64,000 nt of DNA from NCBI GenBank assembly GCA_905250125.1, contig CAJNOL010000027.1, forward strand, positions 297,242 to 361,241, read 5' to 3'. Within the stretch, counting starts at the first letter, position 1, and each line of letters starts with the position of its first letter. This document shows positions 23,709 to 35,752 of the stretch, piece by piece. Source of the DNA: Rotaria sordida (taxonomy: Eukaryota; Rotifera; Eurotatoria; Philodinida; Philodinidae). The notes under the pieces are model-generated. The model searched no databases and was not told where the DNA came from. It saw only the letters and a program-made list of their open reading frames with translations. Position numbers and translations under genes: made by a program.

Positions 23709-26700
23709 TCGATCAACATAAATTTTTTTTCCATGTAATTCTGTTTGATGTAATGCATGAATACATTTTTCAACATCATCTGATGTTGCTAAATGAATAT
23801 ATCCAAACCATTGAGATGAACTTGATCCAATAACTTTTGTTGTTAAAACCTATTCGAATAAGACAATACAATAAAAATAAAATTCAAAATAAATAAATAA
23901 ATATTTACTTTTCCATATTTTGAAAATAATGCTTTTAGATCTGATGCATGAGTTTCTTTGGCAATATTTGATACCCAAAGATAACAATCATCTAATTAAA
24001 AGAAAAATTTTGTATTTTGTTTTTTTTTTTGAAAAATAATTTTTTTTACCTTTATTTAATTTATTTGTATTATCTTTTTTTTGTTGTTCATCTGATGATT
24101 CTTGTCGATTAGTTTCACTGATAATTGAAGAAAGAAATATTTAAATTTTAAATAAATTTAAATAATTATTAAATCAAGTAATAATTCGCGCAACGAAAAT
24201 AATAAACAAAGGAAAAGAAAACAACGAAACTAATTCGATAAAAAAAATAAAAAATATAAAATAATAATAAATGAATTCGTCGTTGTTGGTGGTGGTGAAA
24301 TTAAGAAGAAAACATAAATCTTTTGGCCATGTGAAATGATAAACTTTTCGTCGTTGATTATTTATAGAATATATATAGATAAAAATAAACACAACTATAC
24401 TCACATATAATCTTTATTTTTTCTTTTTTTTTCTTATCAATTAATTAGAATATACACGAAATCGATTGATTACCTTTTCAATAGATTATCATTATCAGTC
24501 GAAAGATTTGTTGGTGTTGTTGTATATTGTTCGTCTTCACCATGTGAATGTTCGAATGATGTTTGTTGTGGTTGTTGTTGGTGGTGTTGTGTTGTTGTTG
24601 TTATTGATTCTGTAGTATGATTAAAAAAATTCTTATTTGTTGTTTGTTGTATTTGATTATTTGTATCTAATTCTTCATCTGATGATGAACAGGATACTTG
24701 TATAAGACCATGATCAATTTTATCATTATGATTTTCATCTTCTTGATTTGTTGGTAATTGTTTAATTGTTAAAATTTTATTATTATTATCACAATCTTCA
24801 ACAATTTGTTTCAAATCCATTGTATCCATACGATTTGTTTGATCATTTTGTTCATCGTCTATATCTTTTGTTAATGATGTTGTTGTTGTCGAAATTTTCA
24901 TTGGTGGTGGTGATGATGATGATGATGATGATGATGATGACATTGTTGTTGTTGTTGTTGTATTTGTTTGCACTTTGAAACAATATGGATTTATTTTTTT
25001 CAAGTATTTTTTTTTCACTACTGACTACATAAATCAATGTATAACTATTTTGGACAATAGAATTTCTTTTTCTTTTTTCTTTCATCACCTGTTTGATATT
25101 ATTCTCTTAGGGTTTACTGGTTTTTTTTTGTCTATATGTGCAATTAAATAACACGCGGAAATAACTTAATTAGTAGATATGTATGTATAAAAGACGAAAT
25201 AAGGAGAAAAAAACATAGAAGATAGAGAGATTATAGGATTATTGTAATTGTAAATGTTAGCATGACTATTTTATAATATAAACAATTTTTTTTTAATTTT
25301 TATTTTTTAATTCTCACCTGGATTTTCATTATTTAATCGTTGTTTCGAATCGACCTAAAGAATAAATAAAAACAAAAGACAGTTAATTATCAGTATAAAT
25401 CAATTTCAATGCTATGTTAATGAAAGATAAGTCAAGCCCACCTCATCACGATATTTCCTGGGTTATGCTAACAGACTTTTACAAACCTCTCATGATGCAC
25501 ATCACAAGATAATCTTTGTACCTCGCTCAAGGGCACGTTCATGGAAATGCAGCTAAAATGCGAGTGTCTGATGGTCGATCGGGATACGGATCCCTATCGT
25601 GAATGATTATCGATGTCTTAGCGGAATTTTCGATAGAAATGAATATCAGAATCGGACTGAAGTGCGCTTAAAGCTCGATCTGAAAGGAAATGAATATCTT
25701 AATTATTGTGATTTAATGAGAATAGAAAAAACAAGTCGAAATTATTTTCGTTTTTATTTTTCTTTGATATAAATTAACAAATTGGAGAAAATAGAATTTT
25801 ATTTATGTCTAACTTGTACTTTAAGTACAAAATATATTATTTATATTCTATGATCTTATGTCAATATGCTTAAATTTCAATAATCTGATATCTTTACAAG
25901 GAAATCAATAATGCGTAATAGATGATAACAATGAATATGAATTATGAATGGAATATATTGGATCTAGACATTAATTAAAAAAACTGTTTTTTTGAATTAA
26001 TTTATTCTACGCAGACATATGTGCAATGTTGATGTAAATATTGACGATGAGTCATTGTGGCCCAGGCACCACTGATTACACTGGTAGCTGTATTCGCTGC
26101 AACACTGAAATATCAACTCTTACAAATTACACTTGTTGAAGCAGTATACTTCAACCTTTCAGTAGATATTGGTTACAGGGTGCACTAACTACATTGAACC
26201 CAGTAGTCAGTAAACTAAATTGCACATTCTTTGATAGACAGAATTTAAATTTTGAAACAAAAACTGTTAGTTTAATTTTCAGATAATTCACCCTACTGAT
26301 ATCGAAAGGTAAAGATGTTGAAGTCTTGAAAAAAAAGAAAATATCGAAAGTAAAATTGTCGAAATATATATTTTTATGATAATTCTGATGTTTAACATTA
26401 CTAGCGGTAAAATAGAAACATGAACAGGAAGTGAATCTTCCTATGACACCATAGAAATCCCACTCACAACCATGCCCTACCCATACCGACAATGGCATTC
26501 ATACCTCACACCTACACATTTTACCTTTTTATATTTCGACATTTTTACTTTCGGCCAATGTAGGATTTACCATTCAGATAAGCAATGACATTCTTTAAAA
26601 ACTTCTTTTTTTTTTATTTGCTATAGATGTTTTTCTTTTTCTCAAAGATTTTCATTGATAAAGAAAACAAACCTCCATCGTTGATGTTTCTGAAGTGTTT

Positions 26701-27106
26701 ATTTCATGGGAACTATTTTCTTCATGACTCTAGAGAAATAGAGAAAAACAAAGAAAACAAAATAAAATTTTAAGAAATAAACGTTATTTACTTACTCGAT
26801 TATTTTCATCTGATGATATTGATTTAAGATCAGTAGAAATATCAAAATGATAATTGTCAGGATCAAGATTTCGATTAAGTAAAGCCTAAAATAATTTTGT
26901 AATAAACATTTTATAATGATACAAAAAAAAAAAAAAAAAAAAAAAAAGAAAATAATTACTTGACGTAATTTTTCAAGAAGTGATCCTTTAAGTTCTTTTT
27001 TATCATAAGATATGTTAAATGAACGAAGTTCACGTTGTAAATCAACAACACGTAAATCATTTAATTTACGTTGTTTGACTGAATTTGTTGTTGACGTCAT
27101 TGACAT
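23709..27106 (-). CDS. safb: SAFB-like SAP/RRM protein, 3' end missing
   Basis: Eight exons visible on the minus strand: 27106-26960, 26885-26796, 26729-26673, 25354-25318, 24972-24474, 24117-24050, 23991-23909, 23849-23709. They total 1122 nt (374 codons) with all phases consistent. Residues about 12-50 form a SAP DNA-binding domain (LNDLRVVDLQRELRSFNI, KELKGSLLEKLRQALL). About 111-277 is a low-complexity Ser/Thr/Asp/Gln region. Residues about 302-374 are an RRM (YLWVSNIAKETHASDLKALF; WFGYIHLATSDDVEKCIHAL; TELHGKKIYVDR), whose TELHG-K-I-V ending is typical of SAFB/SLTM. These proteins bind scaffold-attachment DNA and RNA in the nucleus. The last exon ends with a GTAAGT donor, yet no further exon appears before the gap at 22897, so the expected charged C-terminus is absent. 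Confidence 0.82.
26341..26556. repeat. Inverted repeat in a SAFB-like intron
   Basis: TATCGAAAGTAAAATTGTCG near 26342 faces its near complement near 26534-26556. A related motif (ATATCGAAAGTGAAAATGTC) occurs at about 58070, so it may be part of another dispersed family. Confidence 0.45.
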
Positions 27107-29094
27107 GTTTCTATTGATTTATATTATAGACAAAATAAATATATGCACATCTACAAAGAAGATTTTTGTTTTTCTTCAATTTAATTTATGGTGTTCATCT
27201 ATTAACCATAGATATTATTTATGACAATAATTAGAGGCATGATATGTTTTTGTTTATTATCAAGTACATGAGTATATATATATATACATACACGCATAGT
27301 TATACATCCATTTTAAATACAATGAAACCTCTGATGAGATAGATGACGTTAGTATTCGATCTATTATGTAGTTTCACTTGATAAAATATCTTGTTTGGTA
27401 CTAACTTTTAATATTAGATCCATCTGTAATTGTGTCTATTATTTAACAGTTATTAATGAGATGATTTAGATTAATGATATATCGATAGATAATCTTTTGT
27501 TATCGTGCTTTTCCTATGTGAGAAAAATAAAATGAAAAGAAAATAGTATGCATGTGTTTAATTGTATGAAAATATTCTAGAGCTTTGGTTTGACAGTTTG
27601 AATCCAGAGAAATGTTTGAACTATTGAAATTTGACTAAATTTCGAAGATTCTCGGAATATAAATCACAAACACCTTACAAAACAATAAACAATTAATAAT
27701 ACAAGCAAAGCAATAAAATTGAAAATAGTACTGAAAAAAAATCTTGATTTTTTTTTTATGAATAGCAAATGTTCGAATATGACAATAAACAAGAAAATAA
27801 AACAAAATTTCAAAACTTTGTTTATCATTAACAATTAGAAATCTATTGTTCAATGTATTGAATTCTACGAAATCTATCATCATATCAAATTTTTGCATTT
27901 AGAAAAAACTTTTTTTGTTCCGCGCGTATTTAATAATTCTATTTTAGGTGATGAATTTCAAACAGATCAAACTATTATCCAAAAAAAAAATATTGGACTT
28001 TTAAAACAATTTAGAGGCATTGTGAAGTAATCAAATTCTTTCATGGAATAATTTGAAACATTTTAATTATCAAGTGACTTCAGATAATGAATAATGTTGA
28101 CGAAACAATTTATAATTTACTTAATCATTCATCTAAATCTTCATCTTCTCAATCGACTAATTCAAAGTAAAAATTTTTACATTCAGAATGACCAAAAAGA
28201 AAAAGAACAAAAATGATGCCCTTATAAAATATAGTTTCTACATTTATATAATATTTAATATTTGAATCAATTTCTTTTGCAATATATAGAGCTGAAAACA
28301 AACACTACTAAATAGAACTATTTTTACTTTCAACACATTCCATCATAAGTGTAGACAAAGAAGAAATCTCTATTCTAGAATGGAATCATATTTTCTAAAT
28401 TCTAATCTTTTGTAAAAATTCAATAACTAAACATTATTATGATCTAAAATCCTCAGGGTATGTTTCTAGAGGTTTATGGTTTACATATGCATATAAATCA
28501 TTTTGCATTATTGCTGAATTTCTATCAGAGTTCTCATAATAACCCGGTTTTTTCGGCCTAGAGGACGAATCAGGCTGACTAATGTTTCGTTTTTTTTCAA
28601 GACTACTAAGTTCTATAACCTTAATATGGAGTCTGGATGATCATATGTGAAGAAAGATGACCCATACTCATACTTTCACAAAGTTATAAGTTTTGCATGA
28701 AGTATGTATCGTACTAATTTTGTTATTTGATTATTTAAATTCGTTTTCGTTACGATCAATTATATGTTGTAGATAAAATGTTTCATTAGTTATAAAAAAA
28801 TATATTTCAAATATTGATAAATTTTGATTTCATAATGAGTAACAAAGTACAAAATAGTAAAACAGAAAAGTACAGTACTTTATGGTTACAAGAAATTTTT
28901 ACTCAAAAATAAATGTTAATAAGAACATTTCTTGTTTTCCGATGAGAATGTACCGTGTTTCAACATAGATTTCATATTTAATGGATTTGTTGTTTGTTTT
29001 CTAATAAATATTTCTTAGACAACATTATTATCGATCAATATTTACTTCAAATGTATTACAAAATTTCAATAAAAACAAACATTCTCATCGTACA
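27107..29094. other. Intergenic, 2 kb
   Basis: Shared promoter region of the divergent SAFB-like and enkurin genes. The + strand has open stretches at 27758-28029 (one in-frame TAG at 27836) and a short ATG frame near 28091-28170 (MNNVDETIYNLLNH...) that look faintly protein-like but cannot be joined in phase; possibly gene remnants. Confidence 0.4.
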
Positions 29095-30163
29095 ATGGGT
29101 TTAGCTATTATACCTAAACCTGATCCAACTCATCCACTTCAACGACGTCAAAATTATATTGAATTACCTAAAAGTATATTTTAATTAATTTTTATTTATT
29201 GAATATTTTTATATTTATATTAGTTATTCCATTTATTCGTTCACATCGAATGCCACCAATACCAAAAGTAAATCAACAAGATAATAAAAATCAAATAGAA
29301 AAATCATCAAAAAATTTTATTGAAGAAAATATAAATAAAATGAAAAATTCTTTACCAATATGTCCACGTCGATATATTGTTTCAGATAGAAAAGGAAATA
29401 AATTTCTTATTGATGGTAGTGGTTTAGAAAAAGATTTTATTTATAAAAAAGTATTCATACTATTTTATTCTTCAAGCTTCCATTTTATCTATATAGAACT
29501 ATGGTAAAACTCCACGTTATCTCGAAGCACGTAAAATAGTTCATGAACAATCACATTGTCATTCTGAAGATAATTCAATGATTATGCTACCACCAGAAGA
29601 ACGCCTTTCTCTTATTAATAGTAAATTTCCAAAAATATTTAATTGAATAATCGTCATTCTTCTTTTGTGAAACACGATCTAAAACGAGTATTGAAGTATA
29701 GGGAATAAAAATTTCGACTCTACGCCTCTCCTCCCACAGACCTTGACAAACTATCACAGATCATATATCATTAACGTCTCATTATAATATATAAACTATT
29801 TGTTTATTGCATTTCTGTACGATTAAGTAAGAGGATGGTAAAGAACTATGTCCCAATATAGATCGAATAAAATAATCTTCTCGTGATTGACAAGAGCAGC
29901 TGCATCGTGTTTTACATTTTAATCTCACAGAGACTCTGCGCTAACAGCTATTGTATTTTGAAAATTTAGATTTAAAAGATCGTTATGAAGATGTATTTAC
30001 TGAATATCAACATTTACCATTACATCTTGAAACAATATCAAATATTATGAAAAAAACAAATTTAACTAATGAACTAGTTAATATTGAACATGATATTGAT
30101 TTTCTTGAAAAGCATCAAAAAATATTTATTGTTAATAATTATTCAGATATTAACAAAAAATAA
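29095..30163 (+). CDS. enkur: Enkurin
   Basis: Four exons, 29095-29173, 29224-29450, 29497-29620 and 29970-30163, 207 residues, all phases consistent. The N-terminal half has a Pro-rich stretch (RMPPIPK). The C-terminal half is the enkurin domain: KNYGKTPRYLEARK, LPPEERLSLINNLKDRYEDV, EYQHLPLHLETI and a final coiled segment NIEHDIDFLEKHQKIFI. Enkurin is a calmodulin-binding adaptor first tied to TRPC channels in sperm and also a microtubule inner protein of cilia and flagella. Here it implies ciliated cells or sperm. The protein is somewhat shorter than the roughly 256-residue human form. The third intron, 349 bp, is far longer than the other two (46-50 bp). Confidence 0.88.
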
Positions 30164-31446
30164 TTCAATAGAAAACAAAATACATAAATAGTCTATTTTA
30201 TTTGTGCAGCTCTGACTTGTATTTACTTATTTTGATTTGCATTCTAAAATAATCTTAATAAATACCAAAAAAAAAAATAAATCAATAGAATAAATTTTGT
30301 TTTTGTACTTGTATTAACATGATTATTGTTCATGCACCGGAAGATCTCTCAATAATTGTTTTCATTATTTATTTCAAGCTAAAATAACAAGAGAAAAAAA
30401 AAGAAATTTTTAATTTTAAAAAAAAAAATTTCTATGAAAACAATAATTTCAATACAAAACCCAAATAGAACAAATTCCATCAATAATTAGTTGATCAATT
30501 GCATAAAAATATTCTTCAATACAATTATTATCATAAATCGTCATTCTAATATTATCAAAAATGTATAGAGTTATAAAAATAGATTATTCAATGACAACAA
30601 TATAGACAAATACTCAATAGATAAACGAAATATTCTTATTACCAGCAAAAAAATGTAGAAAATTGGCATTTTGCTAATAGAACAAACAAAAAAATCCGTC
30701 TTTTGCATGTCAATGTAATTTGATGTGATGAATGATGTTCAGTCTTGATACATGTGAACTAGAATCAATTTTCAACAATCAAACAATACAGAAAAAAAAA
30801 TATATATGTTATAGTCAAAATTAAAATTCAGTCAAATTTAAAATTTGATGAATCATCTGAGCAAATTTTAAATTTGAGTGAATTTTAATTTTAACTACAA
30901 CATATATATAAAACAAAATCAACTTACGACAAATTTTCGATTCTTATCTTATTTCACAATTCAATCAGCAAGTTTTTTTTTTTCATCGAAATCCAAATTT
31001 GTGTATTTCTTGAGATAATATTCTTCTAACGTTCAGATAATCAACAAGAAATTATTATCAATTAATCTTTTCAAATCTTCCTATTCTCAAAAAGCAAGTA
31101 TCAATATATACATATATATATAGAAAGATATTTATGTTATTGTTTTGTCCATTACATTTTTTTTTTTGTTTTGGCATCTACTGACATCAACAACGAACAT
31201 AATTTTGTGTGAGAAAGGCAGAAATAAAGAAAGAGAGAAAGACAAACAGAAAACGCAAAAAAAAACAAACAATGAGAGAACAATAAAGATAGACAATATA
31301 GACAAATATATGCATGAAAGTTTTCATCATGATCATCATCTATCTCCAGAAATCAAAGAGCGACTTCAATCCAAATATATCCATCAATCAAACATGTACA
31401 ATTCAACAAACTCAAATGTTTAGTTTTTTTCTTCATTGTTTTCATT
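30164..31446. other. Intergenic, 1.3 kb
   Basis: Lies between the 3' ends of enkurin (+) and the hnRNP M-like gene (-). Contains a strong hairpin element and TA-rich runs; no gene seen. Confidence 0.5.
30801..30910. repeat. Near-perfect 110-bp hairpin
   Basis: Arms of about 47 bp (TATATATGTTATAGTCAAAA ... AAATTTAAAATTTG) are almost exact reverse complements (three or so mismatches), around a 14-base loop ATGAATCATCTGAG. Likely a very small MITE; a transcript would form one clean stem. Confidence 0.85.
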
Positions 31447-31953
31447 TCAACGATATGGTGATCGTCCTCGTGCACGGTCATAAACACCGGCATTCGGACC
31501 AGCAACACCTGTAGTACTAAGCACACCTCCAACGGAGCGTTGCGTACTAGTATTCGATGTCGTATATGCGTTCAAAGATGAACCAAGACCAGTGACGCCA
31601 CCAACGCCAACACCGGTGCCCAATACACTTCGACCACCGGCAAATGATGATGTCGGCTGTGTACGAACCGATGATACGGTTGATACTCCGACAGGTGCTG
31701 ATTGACCCAAACGTGCATCGTCATCTTTGTAGAATGAGCCTGGATGATATGTATAGATATGAATTCAAGTCAAGTAAGATTCAAACCAAAAACAAGCAAC
31801 CAAAAAAAAAACAAAACAAGAAACAAATCTCTTATACATACCGCCTGATAATTGTGATGATAATTGTGATGTTCCAGTTAAACCTGATGATTGTTGATAA
31901 TTTGAATATCCACCAGCAAGTGATGAATAAATTGAACCTAATAATTTTACATG

Positions 31954-31986
<33 letters not shown>

Positions 31987-34900
31987 AGAAGAAAGTAAAT
32001 AACGAACTAGCATTTGAATATGGATCAACATTTAATGATGATGAACCTAAACCAGAATTTGTTGATTGAAGTCCTAAAAAAATAAATTTTAAAATATAAT
32101 TTTTATTTTTAAGGCTATCATTTAAGTGATGAGTAGAATAAATAAATGCACATGCTGTCAAAATAGAATTGGTTTCGACGACTAGTTGCAAAAACTAACG
32201 ATTGATCAGTATTTTATGTCGGGGAGATGCGATTGATAGATAATTTTACAACAAACCTCAACAGTAAGTATTTGTTTATAAAAATTATTTTTTTTCCCTC
32301 TAATGTAGATTAATTTTTAACACTAACATGAACAGTACGTATTAGATCAGTTTCAAGACTAAACTAGGATGTGACGAAGAGAAAACAGTGGGAGGGACGG
32401 AGTACAAGGAAATTTTTGAGAACCGAAAGCGTGCGTATATAATTTTCTGAAAGGCGGAAGTGCACACCTCTTCCTCAGAATGGTTACATCTCGAAGATTT
32501 TGTCTTAATTATTCTGCATTTTTATTTATTTATTTTTCTTGTACTGAATTAATGTTTACACGAATAAAATTTATTTCCTTTGCTGCTAAATCTCCTTACG
32601 ATATGTTAACATTGTGATTAAAGATAAGAATACATACATATATATATATATAGGTGTTCGATTTAGTCTAGTATTTTTATTTCTATTATTGGTAGTACAT
32701 ACTGATCTTACTCTAAGGGTCACTTAAATAATTTACAATCTGAATTTAATTCTAGATAGATGGTATGTGTACACCAAACTCATCTATTTCTCCATTTGAT
32801 GCTATCCCTGTAACAAAAGATATTTGTTCAAATGTTCCTGATGGTGATCATACTTTATCAAGTATTCCTAAAATGACCTGAAAAAACATTCATAATTTGC
32901 TCATACATAAATAGGCTCTTGGCGAGATAGTTTTTCAACTGCTTCGCAAAATTCTGTTATATATAAAGAAACTGATCAGTCAATATGTCCACTAATCGTT
33001 TGTCTACTTTTTTTTACTGACCAAAAATTATGTTCTCGCTTCTTTTTTGTCATATTAAATCTTTAAACTTACCAGTAAGTGAATTAAGTCCTGTAAAACC
33101 ACTTGCAGCTAGTTGTGTTAAAGCACTAATTGCACTTGGTGATAATTGTGAAAGTGCTTGTAAAGCTGTTAAATCACTATGATTCATATAATCTTAAAAA
33201 GAAAAAGAAAAATTTCATATTGAAATAATAAAATTAAAAATTATATGTACCTGACACATTTGGTGTTATATTTTGCATTGGATTGGAATTTATTTGATTT
33301 ATTTGTGGTAATGATGATTCAAGTTGATTAACATCTAGAAGAAATATATATTAAAATTTATGTATTATCTTTGAATATTATGTTCGTACTAGCTGATCTT
33401 AATGGATTTCCAGCAATACCTAAACCAATACCGATAGATTTTAAACCACCTAAAACATTTCAAAAAAAATTAAAATAGAAAAAATTTTTTTTTTGTTTTA
33501 CTTGGTAATTTCAACGGTCTTCCATCATCTTTTCCTTCATCTTTTAAATCAATTTTAACAGCCATGATTCTATCATATAATTGTTGTTCATTAAACATTG
33601 ATACAGCTTGTACAGCTTCCAGTGGATATTCATATTCAACAACAGCCATACCACGACTTTGACCTTCTTTTGTTCGTTTTAATGTTACATCACGAACACG
33701 ACCAGCTAAGGAAAATACTTCACGAACTTTTTTTTCATCACATTTGAAATCGAGCTAAATGAAATTTTCTTGTTTTCTTTTCTTAATTTAATATCAACAT
33801 CAAATTATAATTACTTACATTAGCAACAAAGACTTTATTTGTAATCGGTCCTTCAATACCTAATCGTTGTAAAATATATGGTGGAATACCAGCAACAGAT
33901 GAATAACCCGAAAGTGAGACACCTACACTATTAAGACCTATACAAAGAAAAAAAAACATTTTAGACTTTTTATTTTTATTTTTTTCTTTTTAAAAACATG
34001 ATTAATTATCGTACCTGATATTTGTGATGAACGAGATAGACTACCAGTATTTCCATCACTTCCACCAAATTGATTTGATAAATTATTATGATGATGAAGT
34101 ATATTACCCTTTTGAGATAGACGTCCTTCAAGTGCTTGATATTTAGCTCGACGTGTTCGATAACCTTCTTCATCCTGGAGATACATATATATATATATCA
34201 ACAATATTTTATTGAAAAATAAAATCATTTCACTTCTAAAACTATTCATGATGACATATCTTATTAAATCTACTTGCGAATACAAAAAATCAAAATCTAT
34301 CTGAGAAATGAATAAAAATTTAAAGTTTTCAAAACTTTACATTTTACTCTAACAACAATGATCAGAATTAACTAACGTGAGAATCTCTTCAAATGTTGTC
34401 TTTCGGTTTCAATGATTTTTGTTTTCACACGTAGATACTACTTAGTATTCTGATGACAACTCTAAATGGATATGAATTTCTATTGAGACTTAACGGAGAC
34501 ATTAAATTCTTAATATATCTATGTACCAGAGGTTTCTGTACGATCACAGACTTTCAGAAAAATTCTTTTTTTTTTTTTGAAATTACTTCCATTGGAAGAT
34601 CTTACATACACTAGCTCGTATGAAGGAATGGCATGGTTTTCTCAAAAACCTATTGTCCTATAGGGGCTTCAGGCAAATGGACATACTAACAATTCAATAG
34701 TTCTATCAAGTCTCAATAGGAAAAAAATTTATGGAAATCGGAAGGAAATATCTGGATTGGTTTCTTCGTCAGTTTCACTCTATTGATATTTATATACAGA
34801 TTATAACATTTAACATTAATATTTAGTGATGAGTTTTTTATTTTACATTCTTCAAAGTATTATTAGATAGATTCGTTTAATTAAAGGCCTATCTTCTTAC

Positions 34901-35672
34901 CAATTTAACTGCTAATTTTCGACCACCATATTCAAATTGATGCATTTTTTCTACAGCACGTTTAGCTTCTTCAACAGTTCGAAATTCAACTGATCTATAA
35001 TGAAAGAAAATTTCATTTTTTTTAAATTTCAATATTTTCATTTCAACACTTACCCACAACCAAGTGATTTTCCATCTCGTTCAAATACTTCTGTATACAT
35101 AACTTCACCAACTAAAATCCAATAAATTTTAAAAAAAATTGTTTTTTTTTTCGAACAAATCAAACCTTCAGTACGAAATAAATCTTTTAATGCTGTCCAT
35201 CTCATATCATAAGGAATATTTGATACATGAACTGTTTTTTCCCATCTAAATTCAAATAGAAAAAAACAATAGACGCCCGATAGACAAAAGAAATTTTCAC
35301 AAATAAATTTCATACCGATATTTTAATCCAAGTTCACGATCAGAATATAAGTTAACTGCTTGACTAAATCGATCACCAGTATTACTACGATGATCATGTG
35401 AATTATTATTATTTGAATGACTTGATTGATAACGATTATTTCTTCTATCCTGAAAATTATATGAACTATTATTTCTTGAAGATGATCGATAATAATGTCG
35501 TTGTGATGATGATTGTTGATTATTATGTGATGGTGAAAGACGATTCGGACTTCTTGAACGTGAACGTGAACGATCAGGTGATCTTTGATCATCATAATCA
35601 CTTTATTAATAAGACACAAAAAATAGAAAATTTAATTCATATTTAATCATATTTTAATTACCCTCCTGACAT
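31447..35672 (-). CDS. hnrnpm: hnRNP M / MYEF2-like RNA-binding protein
   Basis: Fourteen exons on the minus strand: 35672-35662, 35600-35316, 35245-35166, 35111-35054, 34994-34901, 34174-34015, 33937-33819, 33754-33502, 33449-33390, 33334-33251, 33192-33073, 32073-32008, 31937-31842, 31739-31447. Together 1779 nt, 592 residues, every junction in phase. The N-terminus is an RS/Asn/Gln-rich stretch (RSPDRSRSRSRSPNR). RRM1 (about 101-176) has TVHVSNIPYDMRWTALKDLF and GKSLGCGSVEF. RRM2 (about 263-340) has KVFVANLDFKCDEKKVREVF and GQSRGMAVVEY. The C-terminal 250 residues are Gly/Ser/Asn-rich and end RARGRSPYR. The NIPYD/RGCA-type RNP motifs resemble hnRNP M and MYEF2, nuclear splicing regulators, but the third RRM of the vertebrate proteins is not seen. 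One donor (32007) is the weaker GTTCGT. Confidence 0.88.
31957..31985. repeat. (ATT)n microsatellite
   Basis: About nine ATT units inside a 70-bp intron of the hnRNP M-like gene. Confidence 0.85.
34375..34790. repeat. Foldback element in an hnRNP M-like intron
   Basis: Left-arm landmarks TTCTATTGAGACTTAACGG, ATTAAATTCTTAATATATC and TCTTTCGGTTTCAATG have reverse-complement partners near 34700-34755 (AAGTCTCAATAGGAA, ATACTAACAATTCAATAG, GGAAATCGGAAGGAA). It occupies the largest central intron (34175-34900). Confidence 0.7.
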
Positions 35673-35752
35673 GTTTTTTTATTTTTTTTAATAAGTAAAA
35701 CAAGAATATTAATCTAAAAAAAAATCAAAAACAAAAAGAAAAATAAAAGCTA

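Noticed and set aside
24766..25088. Poly-Met/Leu/Asn/Ile frames
   Set aside because: Shadow frames of the Ser/Thr-repeat exon of the SAFB-like gene.
27758..28170. Open + strand stretch and a short ATG frame upstream of enkurin
   Set aside because: One in-frame stop, no consistent splice join, and open runs of this length are expected by chance at this composition; noted only as a possible remnant.
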